A stretch of 64,000 nt of DNA from an uncultured Bacteroidales bacterium. GTDB taxonomy: Bacteria > Bacteroidota > Bacteroidia > Bacteroidales > UBA932. The first letter of the stretch is position 1. Every line of letters starts with the position of its first letter. The notes under the pieces are model-generated. The model worked only from the letters and a program-made list of their open reading frames with translations, ran no database searches and was not told the origin of the DNA. The DNA lies in assembly GCA_944323825.1 (NCBI GenBank), contig CALUTY010000016.1, positions 1 to 64,000 on the forward strand, written 5' to 3'. A program made the translations under genes and the position numbers. Positions 27,901-36,010 of this stretch are shown one piece after another.

Positions 27901-28141
27901 CGTCAAGGTCAGTTACCACACCTTTTGAAAGCGGTGCATCCTTTATCAGCACGCTCGCACCCGCAAGAGGATTCCCGAGGTCGTCGGTGACCTTTCCCGT
28001 GATCACATATTCTTCCGGCACAAGAGCCTCCTCATGTTCCGGTCCTGAAGCCGCCCGGGCATTTCCCGCTGCCGCCAGAAAACAAAGACAAAAGGAGAAT
28101 ACATACACTAACTGCCGCAAAACAAATTTTCTGTCTTTCAT
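24995..28141 (-). CDS. SusC/RagA family TonB-dependent transporter
   Basis: The ATG at 28141 gives a 1048-residue outer-membrane transporter; the ATG at 28168 is excluded because it lies inside the promoter -7 box. Features in order: signal peptide ending near NARAA, a carboxypeptidase-regulatory-like domain (~45-115, ITGKVTDDLGNPLAGASVLI), a TonB-box region (DDVVVVGYGTQKKSDLTGS), the plug domain (NPLFVIDGVAVEN, YGSRAAGGVILVTTKKG) and a long beta-barrel ending in Phe (GVDLSF). It imports the nutrient caught by the adjacent SusD-like protein using TonB energy. No anti-sigma/sigma pair adjoins it. Confidence 0.95.
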   Translation of the reverse strand: MKDRKFVLRQLVYVFSFCLCFLAAAGNARAASGPEHEEALVPEEYVITGKVTDDLGNPLAGASVLIKDAPLSKGVVTDLDGNFSMTVSPKSVLLISYVGFRDMRLPVLARKKLNVILEMDTEFLDDVVVVGYGTQKKSDLTGSIASVDAKDIRNVPARSMAEALQGKVAGVMVSKNDGTPGSSSDIVIRGVGSINGLNPLFVIDGVAVENTADYNLSDIESIEIIKDASAAAIYGSRAAGGVILVTTKKGNYNSAPRLSFSARVGVRSLSDMYEMLDTQDYIRVKQALGENYSLWNDPSSLPYTDWTDEIYRNGLEHSYNLSLSGGGGKIRYYLAGAYERENGTQVDNWWERISARLNVDYAVNKAVTVGTKIYFARLRENPYTLSFPWVSIPFMSVKNPDGSWTAIPDGIDTSAGNPRGDIGLHHYKSSDIVGNADLYVDWNIVDGLKLNVTGAAHFGGGYDDNYTEANDLGRSPTTDSYYKCLDYSEEYTLTTTLSYGKVFGGKHDFNVMAGFEAKAANYAFVSGTATDFPISDPQSFALSAVDDMSASGTLSYDRFLSFFGRVTYSYDNRYLFTANFRRDGSPKFGPNHRWGNFPSFSAGWKISEEPFFKNWSQNWLTSVKPRVSWGILGNDTALASYSYLSSFKNVTVHSFDGSSAVSGYNNPKVINEDIKWESIRTIDAGIDLDFFDNRLSLSFDWYRRITKDMIYALSVPPSSGITQPSSLGTMSTVPVNLGRIDNNGWELLVSYRNNVGGLNYSVSANVSQNRNKVIDLGLPTAYIYGGGGHPNEGPSPCKTVNGMPVSSFWGLKTDGMITSQEEIDELNAIARANGHEYYHQRLTGVGDLKFVDLNGDGTINDDDCTFIGNPWPKVQYGFTISLDYKGIDFTADFLGVAGNDVMNLSKSYTQSVVQSSNTTAEVFKASYFMGNGLSDRPRIMALDPSNGNAVVKDPNRNYARYSDYFIEDGSYLKLKNVTLGYTFPRRWTRKAKIDRLRIYVTGNNLLTFTKFAGLDPEFAGASKTASGVYYGSTYPQTRMVAFGVDLSF

Positions 28142-28165
28142 GTCTGCATCAAAAATTCCAAGACG

Positions 28166-28197
28166 CAAAATTAGACCTGAAAAGTTTTCACGGCAAA
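28166..28197 (-). promoter_or_regulatory. Promoter of the SusCD operon
   Basis: Minus-strand TTTG (28197-28194), a 20-base spacer and TAATTTTG (28173-28166) match the Bacteroidota consensus exactly. The leader to the chosen SusC start would be about 20 bases. Confidence 0.8.
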
Positions 28198-28326
28198 ACG
28201 GAAGTTTGACATTTTGGTTTTAGACCAATACTGATTATCAATAATTTAAATATAAAGAAACAGAAAAAGTCTTCCGAAGCGTACAATTTGTCTTCCATTT
28301 GGCACGGGATGCAGACTATTTTCATG

Positions 28327-30003
28327 TCAGCCCCGGCGTTCACTGTCTTCCGACTCTATGTCAGACATGAGTTTTCTCAGGTAGATGTCAATGTTGGTGT
28401 CCTTCGGTCCGATGCCTAACTTTTTTCTGATGACACTGTTGATCTTGTAATACCGGCTCGAACTGAGTATATTTCCTATGTCCTTTCCCTTGTAGCCCAT
28501 GCAATAGAGACTGCAGTAGCCTATCTCCCAGGTGCTCAGCTGGAGAGAACGGAAACGGTCCGCCACGGCAGGATGCCTGACGGAAAACATCAGGCCGAGT
28601 GAATTCAGGTAGGCGTCCTTGTCCAAGGCAATGGACTCTATCATTTCAGATGCCTTTTCTGGAGAATACCTGTCCTTGTCAAGAAGACGCACGGTCAGAA
28701 GCTCATCAAGTACGGAAAGCCTGTTTTCAAGCACCTTGCGCGTAGGCTCATCAATAAGGACGGAATTCTTCACCATTCCGGACAGGGCCTCCTTTTCGTC
28801 CGACACTGACCTGTACAGCCCTTCAAGATGCTCTGCCCGGCGGCTCTGCCTCCAGAATTTCCTTCTGAAGCGGAAAATCAGGAATATGGCCACTGCCGCC
28901 GTCACCGCAAGGGCAACAAAAACCCATGTCCACACCATCCTGGCCCTGTAGATATTCACCTGTTCATCGAAACGCTTCTCTACAAGCCTTACATTCTCCT
29001 GCAGCTTGTCCATGTATGTGGAATCTTTCAGAACCACATGCCGTCTGTATGCGGAAAGAGCATTTTCCGCCTGGCCGAGCGAATCGTATACACTTGAGAG
29101 ACGGAGCCAGAAAGTCGGATTGCGTCCGAAATCCGAGTTCATTACGGAATACCTGTTCAGCCATGTCATGGCCGAATCCACATAACCGGACTGCAGATAG
29201 ATGTCCGCTATTGACAGAAGGTTCCCGGCCTCAAGCGTGCCGGTATCCTCTATCTGCTCATCCACGGCCTTGAGCACATCATCCAGCGATATGTCCTCGT
29301 CCATCCTGACCAGAAGCCTGAAATACCTTACCTTGTCCGAGTCCCGTATGTCATCCCAGTAAGTATCAATTCTCGACAGGAACTCCCTTGCCTTTTCCTT
29401 GTCCCCCATTGAAAAACAGGATCTTGCCGCACGGACACATGATTCGGCATAATGTTCGGCGTCACCCGCCTTCAGATAACTCTGTGCCGCCAAATCATAA
29501 TTTTCGATGGCATCACGGTAGCCGAATCCGTCCTCATACAGCCTTGCCTTGGCAAAATACAGCCTGCCGGCAAATTCAGGACTTTCGGAGCCGTCCATAT
29601 AATATTCCGCACGCACGAAACATGACATGGCCATATTCTCATTCCCGGCATTCCCGTAGATTCTGCCCATGAAATAATAGGCTTCAAGCCTGTCCCTGTC
29701 GGATCCGTATTTCTTGTAATAATTGTATGCAATGCTGACAAGACTGTCCTGCATGGGCCTTTCTCCCGTGATGTCCGAGGCTATGGAATACATAAGGGCA
29801 TACTTCGCCTTCTTCTCTCCGGAATCGAGAAGGGACGGAGGCAGGCTGTCAAGCACATTCAGCGCACTGTCGGGGTATTCAAAGACATATTGACCCACTT
29901 CGTCAAGAGGGTCGGGCATCGTTTTTTCATCGTGACGGCATGAGGCTGCAGAAAAAAGCGCCAGAAACACTGCCGTATATATAATAATATGTGTTCTTGT
30001 CAT
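28327..30003 (-). CDS. TPR membrane protein with LuxR-like HTH, likely regulator
   Basis: The start at 30003 gives 558 residues beginning with a signal or lipoprotein segment (MTRTHIIIYTAVFLALFSA, then ASC). The N-terminal ~330 residues are tetratricopeptide repeats, then a membrane helix (~365-388, MVWTWVFVALAVTAAVAIFL), a coiled stretch, and a C-terminal helix-turn-helix region (DIGNILSSSRYYKINSVIRKKLG). Bacteroidota use such proteins as membrane-bound regulators near nutrient-uptake genes. It lies just upstream of the SusCD promoter in the same direction, so it may control it; this is inference. Confidence 0.8.
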   Translation of the reverse strand: MTRTHIIIYTAVFLALFSAASCRHDEKTMPDPLDEVGQYVFEYPDSALNVLDSLPPSLLDSGEKKAKYALMYSIASDITGERPMQDSLVSIAYNYYKKYGSDRDRLEAYYFMGRIYGNAGNENMAMSCFVRAEYYMDGSESPEFAGRLYFAKARLYEDGFGYRDAIENYDLAAQSYLKAGDAEHYAESCVRAARSCFSMGDKEKAREFLSRIDTYWDDIRDSDKVRYFRLLVRMDEDISLDDVLKAVDEQIEDTGTLEAGNLLSIADIYLQSGYVDSAMTWLNRYSVMNSDFGRNPTFWLRLSSVYDSLGQAENALSAYRRHVVLKDSTYMDKLQENVRLVEKRFDEQVNIYRARMVWTWVFVALAVTAAVAIFLIFRFRRKFWRQSRRAEHLEGLYRSVSDEKEALSGMVKNSVLIDEPTRKVLENRLSVLDELLTVRLLDKDRYSPEKASEMIESIALDKDAYLNSLGLMFSVRHPAVADRFRSLQLSTWEIGYCSLYCMGYKGKDIGNILSSSRYYKINSVIRKKLGIGPKDTNIDIYLRKLMSDIESEDSERRG

Positions 30004-30143
30004 AAATTCCAGGCCAATGACGGCAGAAGAAATTTTCCTGCAACTCCCGTGCCTTTGCAACGACTGCCTTCCGATACGAAATGTCCGATTTTACAAAATT
30101 TTGCGTATCTTCGCAGGTTGAATTGAAATTTAAACCAAAGATT

Positions 30144-31925
30144 ATGGCGCGTGAAATAAAATTTTCTCTCGTGTACAGAGACATGTGGCAGTCTTCGGGA
30201 AAATATGTCCCGACTGTCAGCCAGCTCAAGGAAGTGGCTCCTGCCATCATTGACATGGGATGCTTCGACAGGGTGGAAACCAACGGAGGGGCATTCGAGC
30301 AGGTGAACCTTCTTTTCGGGGAAAATCCGAACAAGGCAGTGCGCGAATGGACGGCACCCTTCAACAAGGCCGGAATCCAGACCCACATGCTTGAAAGAGG
30401 ACTTAACGCACTCAGGATGAATCCTGTCCCTGCCGATGTCAGGGAACTGATGTATAAGGTAAAGGGGAAACAGGGCACCAACATATCCAGGTCCTTCTGC
30501 GGACTGAACGACCACAGGAACCTCAGGCTTTCAGTGGAATATGCAAAGAAAGGCGGGATGATCTCCCAGGTGGCCCTTTCCATCACCAACTCCCCTATCC
30601 ACACTGTGGAATATTATATGGGAATCGTCGACAAGGTGGTCGGATACGGGTGCGACGAAATCTGTCTTAAGGACATGGCAGGAATCGGACGCCCTACCAT
30701 GCTCGGAGAGCTCACTAAATCCATCAAGAAGAAATATCCGCACATCAAGATACAGTATCACGGACACTGCGGACCGGGATTCTCCCCAGCCTCGATGCTT
30801 GAAGTGGCAAGGGCCGGTGCCGACTACCTCGATGTGGCCGTAGAGCCGCTTTCATGGGGCAAGGTGCATCCGGATGTGATCACCATCCGTGAAATGATGA
30901 AGGCAGACGGCTTCCTCGTGAAGGACCTCAACATGGATGCCTACATGGAAGTGCGCCGCCTTACCCAGAAATTCATTGACGAATTCCTCGGCTACTGGAT
31001 CGACCCGAACAACTCCCACATGTCCTCCCTCCTGGTCGGCTGCGGCCTTCCGGGCGGCATGATGGGCTCGATGATGGCGGACCTGAAAGGGTTCCACGGG
31101 GCAATCAACGCCTCCCTCAGGGCACAGGGCAAGCAGGAGCTTACTCTCGACAACCTGATGGTGATGCTGTTCCAGGAAGTGGAATATGTATGGCCTCGCC
31201 TCGGCTACCCGCCACTCGTGACACCATTCAGCCAGTATGTGAAGAACACTGCCCTGATGAACCTGATGAACATCCTCAAGGGCCAGCCGAGATGGACCAC
31301 CATTGACAAGGACACATGGAACATGATTCTCGGCAAGATGGGGAAACTCCCTGGCGAGCTTGCGCCTGAAATCGTGGAACTTGCAAAGTCCAAGGGACTT
31401 GAATTCTACACCGGAAATCCTCAGGACGCATTCCCGAACGAGCTTGACAAGTACCGCAAGATGATGCAGGAAGAGGGCTGGGACTTCGGCGAGGACGACG
31501 AAGAGCTCTTCGAGTTCGCAATGCACGAAAGGCAGTACCGTGACTACAAGAGCGGCATAGCCAAGGAGCGTTTCAAGAAAGACCTTGAAGCTGCCAAGGA
31601 AAAGGCAGGCGCCCCGATAATCATCACCCGTCCGGTGGTGGAAATGCCGAAGTATGATGTGGAGAAGATTGCCGAGAAATACCCTGACGCAACTCCGATA
31701 CAGGCTCCGGTAAAAGGACAGCTCATCTGGCAGGTGGATGTTGATGACGCCTCCACGGCTCCTGTAGTGGGCACTGAAGTGAAGGCAGGCCAGGCAATGA
31801 GCCATATCCAGACCTACTACGGCATGGAAGAGGTCATCCCTGCAGTTGACGGACGCATCGTGGCCATCTGCTCAAAGCAGGGCGACATGGTTGCCAAAGG
31901 CGAGATTATAGCATTCGTAAAATAA
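30144..31925 (+). CDS. Divergent carboxyltransferase (OadA/PycB family) with degenerate biotinyl domain
   Basis: The start at 30144 (MAREIKFSL) gives 593 residues. The first ~300 form the TIM-barrel carboxyltransferase: RDMWQS replaces the usual RDAHQS, while LKDMAG, the metal-binding H-x-H in YHGHCG, and VTPFSQ are kept. The C-terminal ~75 residues resemble a biotinyl domain (APVKGQLIW, VKAGQAMSHI, GDMVAKGEIIAFV), but the motif normally reading A/V-M-K-M is TYYGMEEV, so there is no lysine to carry biotin. The protein probably decarboxylates or transcarboxylates oxaloacetate-like substrates with a separate biotin carrier, or is not biotin-dependent. No decarboxylase partner genes are nearby. 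Confidence 0.8.
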   Translation: MAREIKFSLVYRDMWQSSGKYVPTVSQLKEVAPAIIDMGCFDRVETNGGAFEQVNLLFGENPNKAVREWTAPFNKAGIQTHMLERGLNALRMNPVPADVRELMYKVKGKQGTNISRSFCGLNDHRNLRLSVEYAKKGGMISQVALSITNSPIHTVEYYMGIVDKVVGYGCDEICLKDMAGIGRPTMLGELTKSIKKKYPHIKIQYHGHCGPGFSPASMLEVARAGADYLDVAVEPLSWGKVHPDVITIREMMKADGFLVKDLNMDAYMEVRRLTQKFIDEFLGYWIDPNNSHMSSLLVGCGLPGGMMGSMMADLKGFHGAINASLRAQGKQELTLDNLMVMLFQEVEYVWPRLGYPPLVTPFSQYVKNTALMNLMNILKGQPRWTTIDKDTWNMILGKMGKLPGELAPEIVELAKSKGLEFYTGNPQDAFPNELDKYRKMMQEEGWDFGEDDEELFEFAMHERQYRDYKSGIAKERFKKDLEAAKEKAGAPIIITRPVVEMPKYDVEKIAEKYPDATPIQAPVKGQLIWQVDVDDASTAPVVGTEVKAGQAMSHIQTYYGMEEVIPAVDGRIVAICSKQGDMVAKGEIIAFVK

Positions 31926-31985
31926 CTGCAAGCCGAGCGCAGAGGCAAATTTACAAAGTGCGGCCGGGCCGCACTTTCAATATTG

Positions 31986-32024
31986 ACAGGGACAGCTCCA
32001 GACTGGGATGTCCCTGTTTTTTTT
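31986..32024 (+). terminator. Terminator after the carboxyltransferase gene
   Basis: ACAGGGACA and TGTCCCTGT form a 9-bp stem followed by eight or more T residues. A second GC-rich hairpin precedes it at 31958-31976. Confidence 0.85.
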
Positions 32025-32223
32025 GTGTCAATTATCCGGAATAATTTTACGGATAGACATTTTTATAAAAAAACAGAAAAATCCGCATATAAAAAGAGAA
32101 AAACCTGCATCGGAGGCGTATGGAAATAAGAAATGGAAGGTAATTTTGCAATGCTTGTCCGGCCGCAGACCGACTGCCGAAGCATGACAGGGAAGTGCTG
32201 AGGAGAGGGCCCAAAGTGGCGGG

Positions 32224-32949
32224 ATGAAAAGGACGGACGGCAAGACGGATATGAAGATGAAGGAACTGTGCCCGGATGAGAGGCCGAGGGAAAAGATGAT
32301 TTCAAAGGGGGCGGACAGCCTCAGCAATGCGGAACTGCTGGCAATACTGCTGAGAACGGGAACCGGCAGGCACAACGTGCTGGAAACTGCCCAGATGCTG
32401 CTGAAGATGGCGGAGGGAAGCCTTTCAGGACTTGTATCGATGTCCGTGGAAAAGATGTGCAGCATAGGCGGCATAGGACAGGGAAAAGCCGTGACGGTGG
32501 CTGCCGCACTTGAACTCGGGAAAAGATACGGGCGGGAAATATGCAGGCTCGACAGAGTCCCGATAACCGGGCCGGAAATGATATACAGGATGATGCTGCC
32601 TGAGATGCGGGGATTGAGGCATGAGGAATGCTGGGTGCTGTACCTCAACAGGGCCAATTATGTCATCGGAAAGGAAAGGTTCAGCAAGGGAGGGCTGGAC
32701 AGCACCACAGTGGATGTGAGGATGATAGTGAAAACCGCCATTGAAAAGCTTGCAAGCGGAGTGATTCTCGTCCACAACCATCCGTCAGGCAACCCCACGC
32801 CCGGGCAGACAGACATAAAGCTGACAGGCAGGCTCAAGGCCGCAATGGAGACATTCGACATCTCCCTCGTGGACCATGTGGTGATGTGCGATGACAGATT
32901 CTACAGCTTCTCAGACGAAGGGATGACTGTTCAGCAGAATATAATATGA
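32224..32949 (+). CDS. radC: RadC family protein (JAB/MPN domain)
   Basis: A 241-residue protein with the RadC plan: an N-terminal helix-hairpin-helix part (SNAELLAILLRTGT, CSIGGIGQGKAVTV) and a C-terminal JAB/MPN metal-binding domain with VHNHPSGNPTPGQTD. It is conserved across bacteria; a role in DNA repair was proposed but is not established. ATGs at 32251 and 32257 are possible later starts; a TAATTTTG -7-like box at 32141-32148 leaves both open. It stands alone on the plus strand. Confidence 0.9.
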   Translation: MKRTDGKTDMKMKELCPDERPREKMISKGADSLSNAELLAILLRTGTGRHNVLETAQMLLKMAEGSLSGLVSMSVEKMCSIGGIGQGKAVTVAAALELGKRYGREICRLDRVPITGPEMIYRMMLPEMRGLRHEECWVLYLNRANYVIGKERFSKGGLDSTTVDVRMIVKTAIEKLASGVILVHNHPSGNPTPGQTDIKLTGRLKAAMETFDISLVDHVVMCDDRFYSFSDEGMTVQQNII

Positions 32950-33024
32950 CCATCTGCTAAAGTACCCCTTGTTGCCGGAATGAACGACTGCTAAAGCGCC
33001 TCAAATGCGCTCAGGATGATTCCT

Positions 33025-34407
33025 TCAATGGAAGGAGAAGCGGAGGCCGACACGGAAGTTGAAGTTGAACGGGCGGTCCTGATAAATGGTTTCTATCTGG
33101 CTGCCGTTGCCAAAGAACCAGCTGACACCGGGCTCGGCAAAGATGCCGATGAGAGGAGTGAAATTGAACTCGGCTCCGACTGCGGCATTGACGGACCACT
33201 GCAGTTCCCTCACGGAAATCTCATGCGTGTCCGTGGATGAAGTGACGCCATTGGACACATATTCAGCCACCTCTCGGCCTGAAACGCATTTTTCAAGCAT
33301 TCCGCCTGCGGTGGCATACATTGACCAGCGTTTTTTCTGCAGGAAATCATAACTGGCATTGAGCGGGATTCCTATATAATGGAGCTTCCTTTCAATCAGG
33401 CATCTGCGGAACTCGCTGCCGGCATCTATGTCAGAGGAAAGCATGGTATATGTCAGCCCAGTTTCTATGCTCCACCTCCGGCCCAGGTCATAGCGGAAAG
33501 ACACCCCTGCCCTCACAGGCTGCCTGTGCCTTACTTCGGTGTTGAGATCCTTTTCGTCGCTGAACAGAGTGACTTCACCCGGACTTGACACTGTGATCAT
33601 TTCATGAACCTGGTCCCTCTGGAGGGATACCGGTGAAGCAAAAAGGGATTCATAGCCGGAACGGCTGTCAGCCGAACCAGGAAGGTTGGAAAAGAAAATG
33701 TCTGTACTTATGATGCTCTTGCGTTTATCCCCTGCAGACAGCCGCCCTTTCATATCGGGCACATTGTCCGCCGGCCATGAATATTTCTCTATATATTTTT
33801 GAAGATTATCCTCCTGCATATCTTCCTGTCCAATCCCGGCTGCACCGGCAGACGCATTGTCCTGTTGAATATGATCAACACCGGCAACCTCACCCGCATC
33901 AGCCAGAAGGTCTTCCGGCAAGACTTCCTTTTTCATGACATCAATCGGGGCTTTCCCCTCCCGGGAATGCTTTCCAGACTGAGTATCCACTGCAGACTCA
34001 GATGAAACATCTTTAGCATTCTTTGACACCGATACTGCATCAGGATTCCATTGTCCGGATACCACATCATCCACAGGTGCATCCACCGAAGCTTCTTCGC
34101 CCGGAAGTTCCGTCCCGGATACAATCTCCTCCGGCTCGGCAGCACCCTGTCCGGAGGCGTCAGACAGGACATCGACAGAATTATCCGGCTGCGGCCAGAG
34201 AATGAGAGCCAGCAAAAGCACGGCGGCTGCGGCGGCAAATCCGGAAAGGATTTTCACCACCCTGCCGCGATGCTGCTTCCGGGAAAGTCCGGAAGACAAG
34301 CCATCCCGGTCAAGGGAAGCGGCAATGTCCTCCCACAACCCCTCGGGCTCAGGGCTGTCATAATCCCGCATCTTCGTTCGCAGGTCCTTTATCCAGTCTT
34401 TCTCCAT
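33025..34407 (-). CDS. Anti-sigma-like membrane protein with outer-membrane barrel domain
   Basis: A 460-residue protein in three parts. The N-terminal ~50 residues are soluble and have the PEGLWEDIAASL motif common in Bacteroidota anti-sigma proteins; residues 52-71 form a membrane helix; an acidic linker of ~200 residues follows; and residues ~290-460 look like an outer-membrane beta-barrel, with repeated amphipathic strands and a terminal RVGLRFSF. It lies 41 bases after the ECF sigma gene, so it probably binds that sigma factor and passes an envelope signal. A protein anchored in both membranes would be unusual but is suggested by several Bacteroidota families. Confidence 0.75.
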   Translation of the reverse strand: MEKDWIKDLRTKMRDYDSPEPEGLWEDIAASLDRDGLSSGLSRKQHRGRVVKILSGFAAAAAVLLLALILWPQPDNSVDVLSDASGQGAAEPEEIVSGTELPGEEASVDAPVDDVVSGQWNPDAVSVSKNAKDVSSESAVDTQSGKHSREGKAPIDVMKKEVLPEDLLADAGEVAGVDHIQQDNASAGAAGIGQEDMQEDNLQKYIEKYSWPADNVPDMKGRLSAGDKRKSIISTDIFFSNLPGSADSRSGYESLFASPVSLQRDQVHEMITVSSPGEVTLFSDEKDLNTEVRHRQPVRAGVSFRYDLGRRWSIETGLTYTMLSSDIDAGSEFRRCLIERKLHYIGIPLNASYDFLQKKRWSMYATAGGMLEKCVSGREVAEYVSNGVTSSTDTHEISVRELQWSVNAAVGAEFNFTPLIGIFAEPGVSWFFGNGSQIETIYQDRPFNFNFRVGLRFSFH

Positions 34408-34448
34408 TGCGTACCTTTTTGCGTACCTTTTATAATGTGCCGGTCGGG

Positions 34449-35003
34449 CTACATGTCATGTTTCTTCCTGTATTCCCTTATCTTCGAAGCCAGCAGGGCC
34501 TTCGCCCTGTGGAACTGGGAAGCCGATGTGCTTTCGGTGATTCCCAACATTGCTGCAATTTCCTTATGGCTCTTTTCCTCAAAGACATACAGGTTGAACA
34601 CCGTCCTGTAGCCGTCAGGCAGCTCCCTTATCATGCCCTGTATCACATCTGCTGACAGGTTGTCAGTGTCAGGCTCTTCCACGACCTCATCCTCCTGGAC
34701 ATAACCCTCAAACATTTTTCTGGTCTTCTCATTCTCCCTGAGGAACTTGAGGGATTCATTCACGGTTATCCTCGTCATCCATGCCCTCAACGAACCCGGC
34801 CCTCTCCACTCAAATTTGTCCAGGGACGATATGATCTTCATGAAACTCGTCTGCAATATGTCCCTCACATCCTCGTCAGAACTTATGTATCTGGAACAGA
34901 CGGCGGCAAGATAGCCTATATGACGATGGTACAGGTCCGCCATAGCGGGCCTGCTCCCTTTAAGGATTGAATGAACAATCTGAAGTTCTCCGTCATTCGC
35001 CAT
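34449..35003 (-). CDS. ECF-type RNA polymerase sigma factor
   Basis: A 184-residue sigma-70 family factor of the extracytoplasmic-function type. Region 2 spans ~20-90 (DVRDILQTSFMKIISSLDKFEW followed by LRAWMTRITVNESL) and region 4 spans ~125-180 (ELPDGYRTVFNLYVFEEKSHKEIAAML). It directs polymerase to a small regulon and is probably held by the membrane protein encoded downstream. The regulon is not visible here; the NigD-like lipoprotein gene just upstream is a candidate co-regulated gene. Confidence 0.92.
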   Translation of the reverse strand: MANDGELQIVHSILKGSRPAMADLYHRHIGYLAAVCSRYISSDEDVRDILQTSFMKIISSLDKFEWRGPGSLRAWMTRITVNESLKFLRENEKTRKMFEGYVQEDEVVEEPDTDNLSADVIQGMIRELPDGYRTVFNLYVFEEKSHKEIAAMLGITESTSASQFHRAKALLASKIREYRKKHDM

Positions 35004-35061
35004 CGTCTCAGGTCACACTCAATTATCTTGCCATCAGGCACGGAAACATCCTCTTTCCCCG

Positions 35062-35835
35062 CTACTTCAGCCTGAGTGCGTTTGCCGCCCCTGCATCAGT
35101 ATCGCCACCGTCACCGGATCCGCCTTCCTCCCCGGAGGCCACTGACTCTCCCGGAGTATATTCAAAGTCATGTGACTTCCCGCCGGAATATGACTGCCAT
35201 TTCAAGGTGATCGTGATTTTCTCACCTTGGACAAGTTTCAGCTCAGACAGCTTGAAAGCCGCCACACCCTGTGCCCTCATGCCGGCGGTATCTCCGTCAG
35301 CATCGTGTCTGAATTCCAGCTCATATGGTTTCGTCGGGTCCGGCTGGATAAGATTCACACGGTGTTTCGTACTTCCGTTGGTGTATGTCATGAAGTTGAT
35401 GGTGAAGTAACCGTCCTCAACCACAGTCACCCAGGAGTTGAGTATCTCCACAGGATCACTGCCATATTCGGCATCAAGGTCCGTCACATCCTCAGGCACC
35501 TTCACCATAGGCTTGGTGAGCACGCTGTCTATCCAGTTGATATTCACGGCCTGGTCATAGTCTCCACTGTCCGAGTCACTTGCAACATAATTGACAAATG
35601 CCCTTGTCTCAGTCTTATATGGAGATTTATCCATATTTGCCGGCTTGAGGGTGGTATTGTCATCCAGCTGCATATAGAATCCGCCACCGTCCAGAGGCTT
35701 GACCGTCACTATCGCATTAGGCTGCATGAGGGCAAGGCTGTCATAATAGCTGTCGTCATCATTAAGACACGACTGCGCCGTCAGTGCCACTGCGGGCAGG
35801 GCGACGGCAAGAAGTATTTTTCTCATATCTTTCAT
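35062..35835 (-). CDS. NigD-like lipoprotein
   Basis: The start at 35835 gives 257 residues; an ATG at 35826 is also possible. A lipoprotein signal ends in LTAQSC near residue 23. The rest fits the NigD-like family of Bacteroidota: an N-terminal beta-rich half (IVTVKPLDGGGFYMQLDDNTTL) and a C-terminal half with GYFTINFMTYTNGSTKHRV. The tail is rich in Gly, Asp and Glu. NigD proteins were named from a Bacteroides bacteriocin-like operon; their function is poorly known. It precedes the sigma factor gene by 58 bases in the same direction. Confidence 0.82.
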   Translation of the reverse strand: MKDMRKILLAVALPAVALTAQSCLNDDDSYYDSLALMQPNAIVTVKPLDGGGFYMQLDDNTTLKPANMDKSPYKTETRAFVNYVASDSDSGDYDQAVNINWIDSVLTKPMVKVPEDVTDLDAEYGSDPVEILNSWVTVVEDGYFTINFMTYTNGSTKHRVNLIQPDPTKPYELEFRHDADGDTAGMRAQGVAAFKLSELKLVQGEKITITLKWQSYSGGKSHDFEYTPGESVASGEEGGSGDGGDTDAGAANALRLK

Positions 35836-35935
35836 ATCCTTTTTGTTTTCAATTCCAATCATTAAACCGGACAAATGAAAAATCTTGCATCTGAGGACAT
35901 AAAAATTTGCCGGACCGGCACGGGAAAAACAAAAT

Positions 35936-35967
35936 TTTGGCGGAGCCGGAATTATGGATTATATTTG
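35936..35967 (+). promoter_or_regulatory. Promoter of upp
   Basis: TTTG (35936-35939), a 20-base spacer and TATATTTG (35960-35967) match the Bacteroidota consensus exactly, 43 bases before the upp start. Confidence 0.85.
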
Positions 35968-36010
35968 TCAGTCAAACCGATAATCGTCTGATTGTCCAGA
36001 ATAATCCAAT

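Noticed and set aside
30852-31805. Minus-strand open frame of 317 codons
   Set aside because: It is antisense to the well-supported carboxyltransferase gene and His-rich; a shadow frame.
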